35,000 bases of DNA from Vicinamibacterales bacterium (GTDB lineage Bacteria; Acidobacteriota; Vicinamibacteria; Vicinamibacterales; UBA8438), in NCBI GenBank assembly GCA_937766455.1, contig CALLXD010000064.1, positions 1 to 35,000 on the forward strand, given 5' to 3'. The notes under the pieces are model-generated. The model saw nothing but the letters and a program-made list of their open reading frames with translations. It was not told the origin of the DNA and searched no databases. The translations under genes were made by a program, and so were the position numbers. Shown here in pieces: positions 17,733 through 25,628 of the stretch (its first letter is position 1; every line of letters begins with the position of its first letter).

Positions 17733-19583
17733 CTACCACCCCACCGCATACATCATGCGACGCGGGTCTGCGCCCGCCACGATGGTGCCCGTGGCTGGAT
17801 CTCGAAAAATACCCTGCATACTGCCAATCGTGTACTCGCCCACCGCCTCGACCGTGTGGCCCAGCTCCTGCAACTGTCGCAGGACCGCCGGAGCGATACG
17901 TTGCTCAACCTGGACGGTCATCGCGGCACCCGGCTTGTAAAAATTGGGGTCTGCAACCAGCGCAAGCCGTGGCGCCTCAACCGCCTCCTGCACGCCCAGA
18001 CCGAAGTCGATGACGTTCAGCACCATCTGGAACTGCGTCTGACCGATGGTCTCGCCTCCCGGCGTGCCGAGCGCGAGAAACAGCTCACCATCTCGCATGA
18101 TCAGGGTTGGCGCGTTGTTCAGAATCGGAATCTGTCCGCCCCGAGCGTAGTTCACGTCCTCGGGGTAGGGTGACGTTGACCCGACACGCGTGCCGTTATT
18201 GAAGATCAGTCCGGTGTCGCCCACCACCACCCCGGTTCCCCAGAGGCTCCCCAGCGTCGGTGTCGCGACCACCACATTGCCGTGCCTGTCCACGACAGAA
18301 AAGCTGGCCGTACTCCCTGGATAGGTTCGCTCAGCTACCGCCGACGCGAGCGGCCTGTCCGGCCCCTGGAGACGAGCGAGCGACGCCCCAGGCGGTGCGC
18401 CGTGGTCAGGATAGTCGAGCACGGCGTCGGACGAAATCAGCGCCCGGCGTGTGTCGGCGAACGTCTTCGCGGTCATCCCCTCCACCGGCACCTCTGTGTG
18501 CGCTGGATCGGCGACGAAGTGATACACGTCCGACTTCGCCACTTTGATCGACTCCGCGATCAGGTGCAACGTCTGGGCCGAGTTGTGCCCGAGGGCCGCA
18601 ACGTCGAACCCCTCAACCAGGTTGAGCTGCATCACGAGTTCGAGCCCACCGCGCGACGTGGCCGGACTCGAATAGACGTCGTAACCCCGGTATGTCGTGT
18701 GCACCGGCTCGGACCAGGTCGGTTCGTACGCGGCAAAGTCGGCCCGGGTAAACAGTCCCTCGTTCCGTTCGTAGAACCGGACCATGTCTCGAGCCATGTC
18801 TCCACGATAGAACCGGGTGAACGCCGCTCGTAGCCCCGCCTCTCGACCACGTCGGTCCAGACGGGCGGTATCTTCGGCTTCAATCAGCTTGTGAAAGGTG
18901 CGTGCCAGGTCCGGGTACGTCACAAGCTGTCCCGCCACGGGCAGTTCGCCGTCGACCAGAAATACGGACGCGGTTGTCGGATACCGTTCAATCACTTCGC
19001 GCGAGCGCGTGAGCAAGCGGACCACGAACGGATCAATCGGGTGCCCCTGCTCGGCGTATTCGATGGCCGGCTGCAGAACCTGTCCGAGGGTCATGGTGCC
19101 GAATCGTTCGAGCAGGGCGATCCACCCGCCGAACATTCCCGGCACGACCCCCGCCCCCATACCGCGATGTAATTCCTCCGGGGCCATGTCCGCAGCATCG
19201 AGCGCCGCTGGTGCGGCCCCCGTCGCGTTCAGCGAATGCACCCGCCGCGTCTCGGCGTCGTACACCGTCATGAAGCCGTTGCCGCCAGGCCCAGACATCA
19301 TGGGCTCCACCTGGCTGAGCGTGGCGAGCACTGCGACGGCGGCGTCGGCGGCGGTGCCGCCCTGCATCAGGATCCGCATCCCCGCCATCGACGCCAGCGG
19401 GTGCCCAGCGGTGACGAGCCCTTGCACCCCTGGAACGACTGGGCGATGTGCGGTACGACCGTCGGTGAGCGGCTGCGCATCGGCCGCCGGGATGGTCTCG
19501 ACCGGCGCGGGTGCGGTGTCTCCGCCGGAGCAACCTGCGGTAAGCACCGCAAGCGCAAGCAGGGTCATGGGTATGGCGGTCAT
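17733..19583 (-). CDS. Gamma-glutamyltransferase-family (T3) Ntn-hydrolase, probable lipoprotein
   Basis: A 616-residue protein with a lipoprotein signal (lipobox LTAGC, Cys18) and a complete GGT fold. GHPLASMAGMRILMQGGTAADAAVA and MMSGPGGNGFM lie in the large subunit; PGSTASFSVVDRHGN contains the likely autocleavage nucleophile Thr425; GTPGGETIGQTQFQMV lies in the small subunit. Residues that bind the gamma-glutamyl group in E. coli GGT appear changed: the FRETAP Arg block is ATGAAP, the Ser-Ser pair before the PT motif is Asn-Asn, and the MDDF loop is missing. The family call is firm and the substrate is uncertain. It starts 4 nt after ridA. Confidence 0.9.
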   Translation of the reverse strand: MTAIPMTLLALAVLTAGCSGGDTAPAPVETIPAADAQPLTDGRTAHRPVVPGVQGLVTAGHPLASMAGMRILMQGGTAADAAVAVLATLSQVEPMMSGPGGNGFMTVYDAETRRVHSLNATGAAPAALDAADMAPEELHRGMGAGVVPGMFGGWIALLERFGTMTLGQVLQPAIEYAEQGHPIDPFVVRLLTRSREVIERYPTTASVFLVDGELPVAGQLVTYPDLARTFHKLIEAEDTARLDRRGREAGLRAAFTRFYRGDMARDMVRFYERNEGLFTRADFAAYEPTWSEPVHTTYRGYDVYSSPATSRGGLELVMQLNLVEGFDVAALGHNSAQTLHLIAESIKVAKSDVYHFVADPAHTEVPVEGMTAKTFADTRRALISSDAVLDYPDHGAPPGASLARLQGPDRPLASAVAERTYPGSTASFSVVDRHGNVVVATPTLGSLWGTGVVVGDTGLIFNNGTRVGSTSPYPEDVNYARGGQIPILNNAPTLIMRDGELFLALGTPGGETIGQTQFQMVLNVIDFGLGVQEAVEAPRLALVADPNFYKPGAAMTVQVEQRIAPAVLRQLQELGHTVEAVGEYTIGSMQGIFRDPATGTIVAGADPRRMMYAVGW

Positions 19584-19587
19584 GGCA

Positions 19588-20058
19588 CTAGCGTCTGACC
19601 GCGATACCCAGCACTTCGAACCGCGCGCCCCGTAAAAGGGTGCCGCTGCCCACAAACGCGCGGGCCGGCGGATCGGCGGTGAAGTAGCTGGTGTAGACCG
19701 CGTTGAAGTCACCGAAGAAACCTACGTCCGAACAGAACACCTGCACGGTGACCAGATCGTCCATCGTCATCCCCGCCTCCGCCAGCACGCCCTGGATCTG
19801 GTCGAGGATGTTCCGCGCCTCCTGCTGCGGATCATCTGGAACCTGTCCGTTCTCCAGACCGAGTCGACCCGACAGGTAGAGCGTGTCGCCGGCCAGAATG
19901 GCGTCGCTGAACGGGGCGTCGACGCTCCGCCCAGGCAGATTGACGGCACGCCGCCCAGCCTGCGCGGACACGGTGCCCCACGGCCCCGATGCCGCCCATA
20001 GCCCAACAACCAACCCACCGACCGCGACGCCCGCAATAAAGATTCGTAGTCTGCGCAT
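19588..20058 (-). CDS. Exported RidA/YjgF-family protein
   Basis: A 156-residue protein. Residues 5-34 form a signal peptide or anchor ending near VSAQA, followed by a whole RidA domain: APFSDAILAGDTLYLSGRLGL, EARNILDQIQGVLAEAGMTMDDLV and YFTADPPARAFVGSGTLLRGARFEV. The Arg of ARAFV corresponds to the conserved RidA active-site Arg. Cytoplasmic RidA deaminates reactive enamines and imines; an exported version suggests a periplasmic substrate. It lies 5 nt after qor and 4 nt before the GGT-family gene. Confidence 0.9.
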   Translation of the reverse strand: MRRLRIFIAGVAVGGLVVGLWAASGPWGTVSAQAGRRAVNLPGRSVDAPFSDAILAGDTLYLSGRLGLENGQVPDDPQQEARNILDQIQGVLAEAGMTMDDLVTVQVFCSDVGFFGDFNAVYTSYFTADPPARAFVGSGTLLRGARFEVLGIAVRR

Positions 20059-20063
20059 GAGTT

Positions 20064-21044
20064 CTAGTCTCCGATCGTCAACACGGTTGATCCAGTGGTT
20101 TCGCGTGCCTCGAGGGCGCGGTGCGCCTGGGCAGCGTCCTCGAGTGGGAATGTCTGGCTGACTGCAATCTTGACCGCGCCGCTCTCCACGACGCCGAACA
20201 GGTCAGCCGCCGACGCGTCCAGCTCGTCCCGCGTGCCGATGTAGCTCGCGAGCGTCGGCCGGGTCAGGAAGAGGGACCCCCTGACCGCGAGCAGACCTGG
20301 ACTGAATGGGTCGACGGGACCCGACGCATTCCCGTAACTCACCATCAACCCCCGCGGCTGGAGACAGTCGAGCGAGGCGATGAAGGTGTCTTTGCCGACC
20401 GAGTCGTACACGACAGGCACACCGGCCCCGTCGGTCAACGCCTTGACCCGCTCGACGATATTTTCGCGGGTGTAGACGATCGTGTGGTCGCACCCGTGGG
20501 CCCGGGCGAGTTCCGCCTTTTCGTCGCTCCCGACCGTGCCGATCACCGTCGCGCCGAGGTGCTTTGCCCACTGACACGCGATGAGCCCGACGCCGCCGGC
20601 TGCCGCGTGCAGCAGGATGGTGTCTCCCGACGTGATCGGGTAGATGGTCTTGACGAGATACTGGACGGTGCAGCCTTTGAGCATCATGGCCGCCGCTTGG
20701 TAGTCGGTGATGCCGTCAGGGAGTTTCACCAGCCGGTCGGCATCGATCACACGCCGCTCGGTGTAACTGCCGAGACTCATGCAATACGCCACCCGGTCGC
20801 CCACCTGGACGCTGGTGACGCCGTCGCCGACCGCCTCGACGACGCCCGCGCCCTCGTTCCCGATAATCGCCGGCAGGGACGGCACCGGATACAGTCCGAC
20901 GCGGTGATACACATCGATGAAGTTCAGACCGGCGGCAGTCTGCCGAATGAGTACCTGTCCGGTATCGGGCGCGCCCGTCTCGACCTCGTCCCAGCGTAGG
21001 GTTTCAGGACCGCCATGCTCGTGAATGCGAATCGCTTTGCTCAT
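20064..21044 (-). CDS. NADPH:quinone reductase (QorA-type, zinc-independent MDR family)
   Basis: A 326-residue medium-chain reductase that reduces quinones with NADPH. It starts MSKAIRIHEHGGPETLRWDEV, has GLNFIDVYHRVGLYP (about 39-53), GNEGAGVVEAVG and the nucleotide-binding HAAAGGVG (146-153), and ends with HRALEARETTGSTVL. Zinc-ligand cysteines are absent, as expected for this subfamily. It is the first gene of a four-gene minus-strand operon whose next three products look exported. A GTGTG-AA-CACAC palindrome sits immediately upstream of the start codon. Confidence 0.94.
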   Translation of the reverse strand: MSKAIRIHEHGGPETLRWDEVETGAPDTGQVLIRQTAAGLNFIDVYHRVGLYPVPSLPAIIGNEGAGVVEAVGDGVTSVQVGDRVAYCMSLGSYTERRVIDADRLVKLPDGITDYQAAAMMLKGCTVQYLVKTIYPITSGDTILLHAAAGGVGLIACQWAKHLGATVIGTVGSDEKAELARAHGCDHTIVYTRENIVERVKALTDGAGVPVVYDSVGKDTFIASLDCLQPRGLMVSYGNASGPVDPFSPGLLAVRGSLFLTRPTLASYIGTRDELDASAADLFGVVESGAVKIAVSQTFPLEDAAQAHRALEARETTGSTVLTIGD

Positions 21045-21045
21045 C

Positions 21046-21057
21046 GTGTGTTCACAC
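21046..21057. promoter_or_regulatory. Perfect palindrome just before the qor start codon
   Basis: GTGTGTTCACAC is a perfect inverted repeat (GTGTG, 2-nt centre, CACAC) one base upstream of the qor ATG, between it and a GGAGG. It could be an operator overlapping the translation start or a coincidence in a short stretch. The 206-nt spacer to the divergent glcF (21045-21250) shows no convincing promoter hexamers otherwise. Confidence 0.3.
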
Positions 21058-21250
21058 CTCCATCGACGTCAGAAAATCCCATTGTGGGCGACGGCACCAA
21101 AATGATACCCGGCCCGCCCTCGATCCCCAGCGGGGAGCACCGCGCGCCCGACCCAAGCCGGCGCCAGCGGGATGCAGTCGTTGTCGACGGCCCGGTGCAG
21201 AACGTACTGCGGCGTGCCCCGCACATCGGCTTGGAATATCATCGCAACAC

Positions 21251-22573
21251 ATGGCTCCCGCTTTCGACGCCCATCATCCCCCTGACGACGCCCTGGTCGC
21301 CGACTGCGTCCACTGCGGCTTCTGTTTGCCTGCGTGTCCCACGTATGTCCTCTGGGGCAGGGAGACGGACTCGCCACGCGGCCGGATCGCGCTCATCAAG
21401 GGCGTCCTGGACGGGGAGACCGACATCACGGACCGCGTCGCCCACCACTTCGACACGTGTCTTGGCTGTATGTCCTGTGTCACTGCCTGTCCGTCCGGCG
21501 TGCAGTACGACAAGCTGCTCGGCGCCACGAGACCCCAAATCGAGCGGCACGTCGACCGGCCGGTCGCCGACCGACTGTTCCGCCGACTGATTTTCTCGCT
21601 CTTTCCGTACCCAGATCGACTGCGGCTGGTGGCGCTCAAGCTCTGGGCCTATCAGCAGTCCGGTTTGCAGCAGTTGGTGCGCGGGTCCGGTCTCCTCAAA
21701 CTCCTTCCCCAGCGACTGCAGGCCATGGAGGCCGTCATGCCCCCGATCGCGCTGCGGGGCGCCTGGACGGACGCTCCGGCCCGCGTGCCGGCGGTCGGTG
21801 AGACGCGCCGTCGGGTGGGACTGTTACTGGGGTGCGTGCAGCGGGTCTTCTTCGACGACGTCAACGCCGCGACGATCAGGGTCCTTACGGCCGAAGGATG
21901 TGAAGTCGTCATTCCGCCTTCCCAAGGGTGCTGTGGCGCGCTCATGCTCCATGCCGGGCAGGAGGAAGATGCCGCGGCCATGGCGCGACGGTTCATCGAC
22001 GCCTTCGAGACGGAAGCCGCCGACGTCGATACCATCGTGATCAATTCCGCCGGCTGCGGATCGTCGCTCAAAGAATACGGTCACCTCCTGCGAGATGACC
22101 CGCGGTATGCCGCCCGCGCCCAAGCGTTGTCCGACAAATGCCAGGACATTGCTGAGTTGCTCTCCGAGCTGGAGCCTCGCGCGCCACGCCACCCGGTGCC
22201 GCTCAGCGTGGCCTACCACGACGCCTGCCACCTCCAGCATGCGCAGGGCGTCACGGCGGAACCACGTCGGGTCCTCGCCACCATCCCCGAACTGGACGTC
22301 CGGGAGGTGCCCGAGGCGGGCATCTGCTGCGGCTCCGCTGGTATCTACAACCTGGTCGAACCAACGACCGCCACTGATCTGGGCGACCGGAAGGCGACGC
22401 ATATTCGGACGACCGGCGCCGACGCGGTGGTCTCGAGCAATCCAGGGTGCCTGCTGCAGATCGCCAGCCGGCTGGCCGAGGCCGGTGTGCCAACGCCGAC
22501 GTACCACATGGTGCAACTGGTGGATGCCTCAATACGCGGAGCCCGTCTCGATCCCCACGGGGACAACGGGTAA
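21251..22573 (+). CDS. glcF: Glycolate oxidase iron-sulfur subunit
   Basis: GlcF is the electron-transfer subunit of membrane-associated glycolate oxidase (glycolate to glyoxylate). The 440 residues have two ferredoxin-type 4Fe-4S motifs, CVHCGFCLPACP (Cys19, 22, 25, 29) and CLGCMSCVTACP (Cys70, 73, 76, 80), then two CCG domains with GCCGALMLHAG and GICCGSAGIYN. NPGCLLQI near the end is typical of GlcF. It lies on the opposite strand from glcE and glcD and converges on glcE with a 90-nt spacer, unlike the usual colinear glcDEF order. Confidence 0.95.
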   Translation: MAPAFDAHHPPDDALVADCVHCGFCLPACPTYVLWGRETDSPRGRIALIKGVLDGETDITDRVAHHFDTCLGCMSCVTACPSGVQYDKLLGATRPQIERHVDRPVADRLFRRLIFSLFPYPDRLRLVALKLWAYQQSGLQQLVRGSGLLKLLPQRLQAMEAVMPPIALRGAWTDAPARVPAVGETRRRVGLLLGCVQRVFFDDVNAATIRVLTAEGCEVVIPPSQGCCGALMLHAGQEEDAAAMARRFIDAFETEAADVDTIVINSAGCGSSLKEYGHLLRDDPRYAARAQALSDKCQDIAELLSELEPRAPRHPVPLSVAYHDACHLQHAQGVTAEPRRVLATIPELDVREVPEAGICCGSAGIYNLVEPTTATDLGDRKATHIRTTGADAVVSSNPGCLLQIASRLAEAGVPTPTYHMVQLVDASIRGARLDPHGDNG

Positions 22574-22663
22574 CTGAGCCACCCGCAGCGAGCGGCAGGC
22601 GACGCCGAACGTGGGGGACCCAACCCAGGTCGTTGCCGACCCGCGGAGGACCATCGTCGCGTG

Positions 22664-23953
22664 CTACAGCCCGCCCGGGCCTCGCCCGGGGTTGAGCGTC
22701 CCGGTCGGATCAAATCGCCGTTTCACTTCACGCATGATCGGCAGGCTGTCCCCGATCGGACCCCACACTCCCACGAGAGACGTCAACTCGGGGTCCGCCC
22801 GACGCACCACCACGCTGCCCTGTCCGGGCCGGAACTGAGCGCGAAGCGCGGTCACGAATGCGGCGCGGCCGGGGCCGCTGCCATGCAGCCGGACGAAGAG
22901 CACGCCGAGCCCAGCGCGCCCCGTCACGGCGTACTCGAGCTGGTTCGCCTGCGCCACCTCGCTGATCTGCTCCAGGGTCGAGGACAGCTCCGCCGGAAGC
23001 GTCACGACCTTGAGAATCGTCCCCTCGCGGTCGGCGCCGAAAACGTGCGCATCATGTGCACGCCAGGCGCCTGATTCGTCATCTGCGGTCAACACCGACG
23101 CACTGCCGCCGTGCTGTTCGGCCAGCGTCACCGCCTGACGCGCCTGCTGCGCAGCAGCCACCTCGACGGACTCGAAGCGCACAAGCATCCGAACCGGGGG
23201 CACCGCCAGTTCGAGTGCGGTCGGCATGGCGGCCTGTGCCAGGAGACCGGCAACATACGGCGCGCACCGCCCGGTTTCGGGGAAGTCGACGGCCACCGTC
23301 CGCGAGGCGTCGGCGCGCGGCGCGAGCTTGAACGTCGCGCTCACAATGACACCCAGACTGCCAAACGAGCCGGTCAACAGTCGGGCCACGTCGTAGCCCG
23401 CGACGTTTTTGACGACAATGCCGCCGCTATGAGCGATGACCCCGTCCGCCCGCACCAGCGTCATCCCGATAATCAGGTCCCGCGGCGCACCATGCCAGTG
23501 CCGGCGTGGTCCGCTATCGTTCGTCGCGACAATGCCACCGATAGTCGCCGACTCCCCATCCGGGGGATCGAGCGCCAGCCACTGGCGATGCTCAGCCAGC
23601 ACTGCATTGGTCGCCGAGAGCGTGGTCCCCGCCAGCACCGTCGCGGTCAGATCCCCGTGCCGATGCGCCTGGACGCCCCGCATCTCGCTCATCGATAGCA
23701 GCACATCGATGGACGATGGCGTCGGGCCCCAGCCGATCTTGGTCCCCCCGCCGCGCACAATGACGGTTCGGCCGGTCTCGGTCGCCCACGCCAGTATCTG
23801 ACTGACCTGCTCGGGCGCCGTGGGCTCGACCACCAGCTGCGGGCGCACACCCTGGACCGTGTCGGTGGGCGCCGGCGGACGAGCGACACGCTCATCTAGA
23901 CGAGCATTCAGATCGGCGACCGTCTCGCTGGGGGGGGCATTCGTCGTTGTCAT
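22664..23953 (-). CDS. glcE: Glycolate oxidase FAD-binding subunit GlcE
   Basis: A 429-residue flavoprotein subunit. It has a PCMH-type FAD domain (VVEPTAPEQVSQILAWA, then VIVRGGGTKIGWG at about 64-76, LDPPDGESATIGGIVATNDSGP at about 128-149 and GIVVKNVAGYDVARL at about 178-192) and a C-terminal FAD-oxidase end, RRFDPTGTLNPGRGP. Together with GlcD and GlcF it forms glycolate oxidase. ATG 23953 follows a weak ribosome site. Codons 6-8 cross a run of eight G:C pairs (23930-23937) that is intact as given. It starts 204 nt after the glcD stop. Confidence 0.93.
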   Translation of the reverse strand: MTTTNAPPSETVADLNARLDERVARPPAPTDTVQGVRPQLVVEPTAPEQVSQILAWATETGRTVIVRGGGTKIGWGPTPSSIDVLLSMSEMRGVQAHRHGDLTATVLAGTTLSATNAVLAEHRQWLALDPPDGESATIGGIVATNDSGPRRHWHGAPRDLIIGMTLVRADGVIAHSGGIVVKNVAGYDVARLLTGSFGSLGVIVSATFKLAPRADASRTVAVDFPETGRCAPYVAGLLAQAAMPTALELAVPPVRMLVRFESVEVAAAQQARQAVTLAEQHGGSASVLTADDESGAWRAHDAHVFGADREGTILKVVTLPAELSSTLEQISEVAQANQLEYAVTGRAGLGVLFVRLHGSGPGRAAFVTALRAQFRPGQGSVVVRRADPELTSLVGVWGPIGDSLPIMREVKRRFDPTGTLNPGRGPGGL

Positions 23954-24157
23954 TGTTCGCAGCACCCTGCTCCCAGCCTTGCGGCTGGGTCTGGACACAC
24001 GTGATGGGATAGCCGCTCGTGAGGCACGTCCCGCTACATTCGACCGACGCCGAATCCAACCGAGCGGCGTTGTTCATCGGTCACATACTGCCGGTACTTC
24101 CCTCGTCTCGCCTTGGTCGGCCGGTCTCGGTGCGACGCGGGACGTGCCCACGAGCAG
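23954..24157 (-). other. glcD-glcE spacer with a stable hairpin (23972-23989)
   Basis: A 204-nt gap between same-strand genes. A perfect 7-bp stem (CCCAGCC/GGCTGGG) with a 4-nt loop lies about 19 nt upstream of the glcE start. There is no U-tract, so it is not a standard terminator; it could affect glcE translation or mRNA processing. No gene is seen here. Confidence 0.35.
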
Positions 24158-25609
24158 CTACATCCGCGTGGCGAGACCTGCCGTCTCCAGCGGGTGTGCA
24201 CGATACGGGCCCGGGACTTCACCACACAGGCGCGGCGTCGGGAACAGCTTGTCCGGGTTGCAGATCCCGTCGGGATCGAACGCCACACGCACCAGTTGCA
24301 TCGTAGCCAGATCATCGTCGCTGAACATCTTCGGCATGTGGCAGGCCTTGTCCGACCCGATGCCATGTTCTCCGGTGAGCGACCCACCGACGTCGAGGCA
24401 ATACGACAGAATCTCCGACGCGACCTGCTCCGCCAGTTCAGCCTGACCTTCGACCGCGTCGTCGTAGCAGACCAACGGATGGAGGTTGCCATCGCCCGCG
24501 TGAAACACATTGCCGATGGTCAGCCCGGAGCGCTCTTCCAACGCGCGTACACGTCGCAGCACCTCAGGCAGGGTGCTGCGCGGGATGACGCCGTCCTGCA
24601 CGTAGTAGTTGGGCGAGACCCGACCCATGGCGGCGAAGGCCGCTTTGCGACCCATCCAGATGCGACCACGTTGCGCATCGTCTGCCGCAACCTGCACACC
24701 CCACGCCTGATTGCGGGCACACACTCTCTCGATCTGCTCGAACAGCGTCTCGACTTCGCTCTGGGGACCGTCGAGCTCGACAATCAGCACGGCTTCGGCG
24801 TCCGGAAAGCCGGGCTGCACGGCGGCTTCGGCGGCCCGGATGGTCGTGCGGTCCATCATCTCGATCGCGGCGGGAATGATGCCTGCTGCGATGACGTCCG
24901 AGACCGCGTTTCCCGCCGCGTCGGTAGAATCGAACGCGGCCAGCAGCGTCCGAACCGCCTGTGGGCGACGACACAGCCGCAGGATGACCTTGGTGATCAC
25001 GGCCAGCGTGCCTTCGGATCCGACGACCACGCCCAACAGGTCCAACCCCGGGCTGTCGAGCGCTTCGCCACCCAGGTGAATCAGCTCACCGTCCGGCAAG
25101 ACAGCCTCGACCCCCAGCACGTGATGCACCGTGAATCCGTACTTAAGGCAGTGCGCACCACCGGAGTTCTCGGCGAGGTTCCCGCCGATCGAGCAGATGA
25201 CCTGGCTGGAGGGGTCGGGTGCGTAGTAGTAACCGTCCGGCGCCACCTGACGAGTCACCTCCAGATTCATCACACCGGGTTGCACCGTGATCCGCTGATT
25301 CGGGATGTCGATCGCGAGCACCCGATTCATCCGGGTCATGACAATCAACACACCCTCGGGATGCGGGAGCGCACCGCCAGACAAGCCGGTTCCTTGCCCC
25401 CGGGCGACGAACGGCACGGTGTGTTGGTGGCACAACCGGACGACCCCTTGCACCTGCTCGGCCGTCTCCGGGAGCACCGCCGCGGCTGGCCGAGACCGAT
25501 GCGACATCAACCCGTCCGACTCGTAGGTGAGGAGTTCGCTCTCGTCTCGCACGAGGCCGTCGGCGCCGACAATACGCTCGAGCCGGGCCAGAAACTCAGA
25601 ATCAATCAT
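24158..25609 (-). CDS. glcD: Glycolate oxidase catalytic subunit GlcD
   Basis: GlcD carries the FAD that oxidises glycolate (or D-lactate) to glyoxylate. The 483 residues have the PCMH FAD motif FVARGQGTGLSGGA (67-80), DPSSQVICSIGGNLAENSGG (132-151), GLDLLGVVVGSEGTLAVIT (188-206) and the C-terminal FAD-oxidase motifs FHAGDGNLHP (369-378) and TGEHGIGSDK (412-421). The frame opens at GTG 25621, but ATG 25609 has GGGAA at better spacing. It follows the M64 peptidase gene by about 20 nt, so the two are probably co-transcribed. Confidence 0.95.
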   Translation of the reverse strand: MIDSEFLARLERIVGADGLVRDESELLTYESDGLMSHRSRPAAAVLPETAEQVQGVVRLCHQHTVPFVARGQGTGLSGGALPHPEGVLIVMTRMNRVLAIDIPNQRITVQPGVMNLEVTRQVAPDGYYYAPDPSSQVICSIGGNLAENSGGAHCLKYGFTVHHVLGVEAVLPDGELIHLGGEALDSPGLDLLGVVVGSEGTLAVITKVILRLCRRPQAVRTLLAAFDSTDAAGNAVSDVIAAGIIPAAIEMMDRTTIRAAEAAVQPGFPDAEAVLIVELDGPQSEVETLFEQIERVCARNQAWGVQVAADDAQRGRIWMGRKAAFAAMGRVSPNYYVQDGVIPRSTLPEVLRRVRALEERSGLTIGNVFHAGDGNLHPLVCYDDAVEGQAELAEQVASEILSYCLDVGGSLTGEHGIGSDKACHMPKMFSDDDLATMQLVRVAFDPDGICNPDKLFPTPRLCGEVPGPYRAHPLETAGLATRM

Positions 25610-25628
25610 GGTCGTTCCCACTGAGACA

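Noticed and set aside
22674..22690. CCCGGGC/GCCCGGG inverted repeat at the glcE 3' end as a terminator for the convergent glc genes
   Set aside because: It lies inside the glcE coding end and is not followed by a T-run on either strand.
24113..25624. Long plus-strand open frame of 503 codons opposite glcD
   Set aside because: It mirrors glcD exactly and has His/Arg/Gln-rich composition with no family motif. Long antisense frames are expected in G+C-rich DNA.
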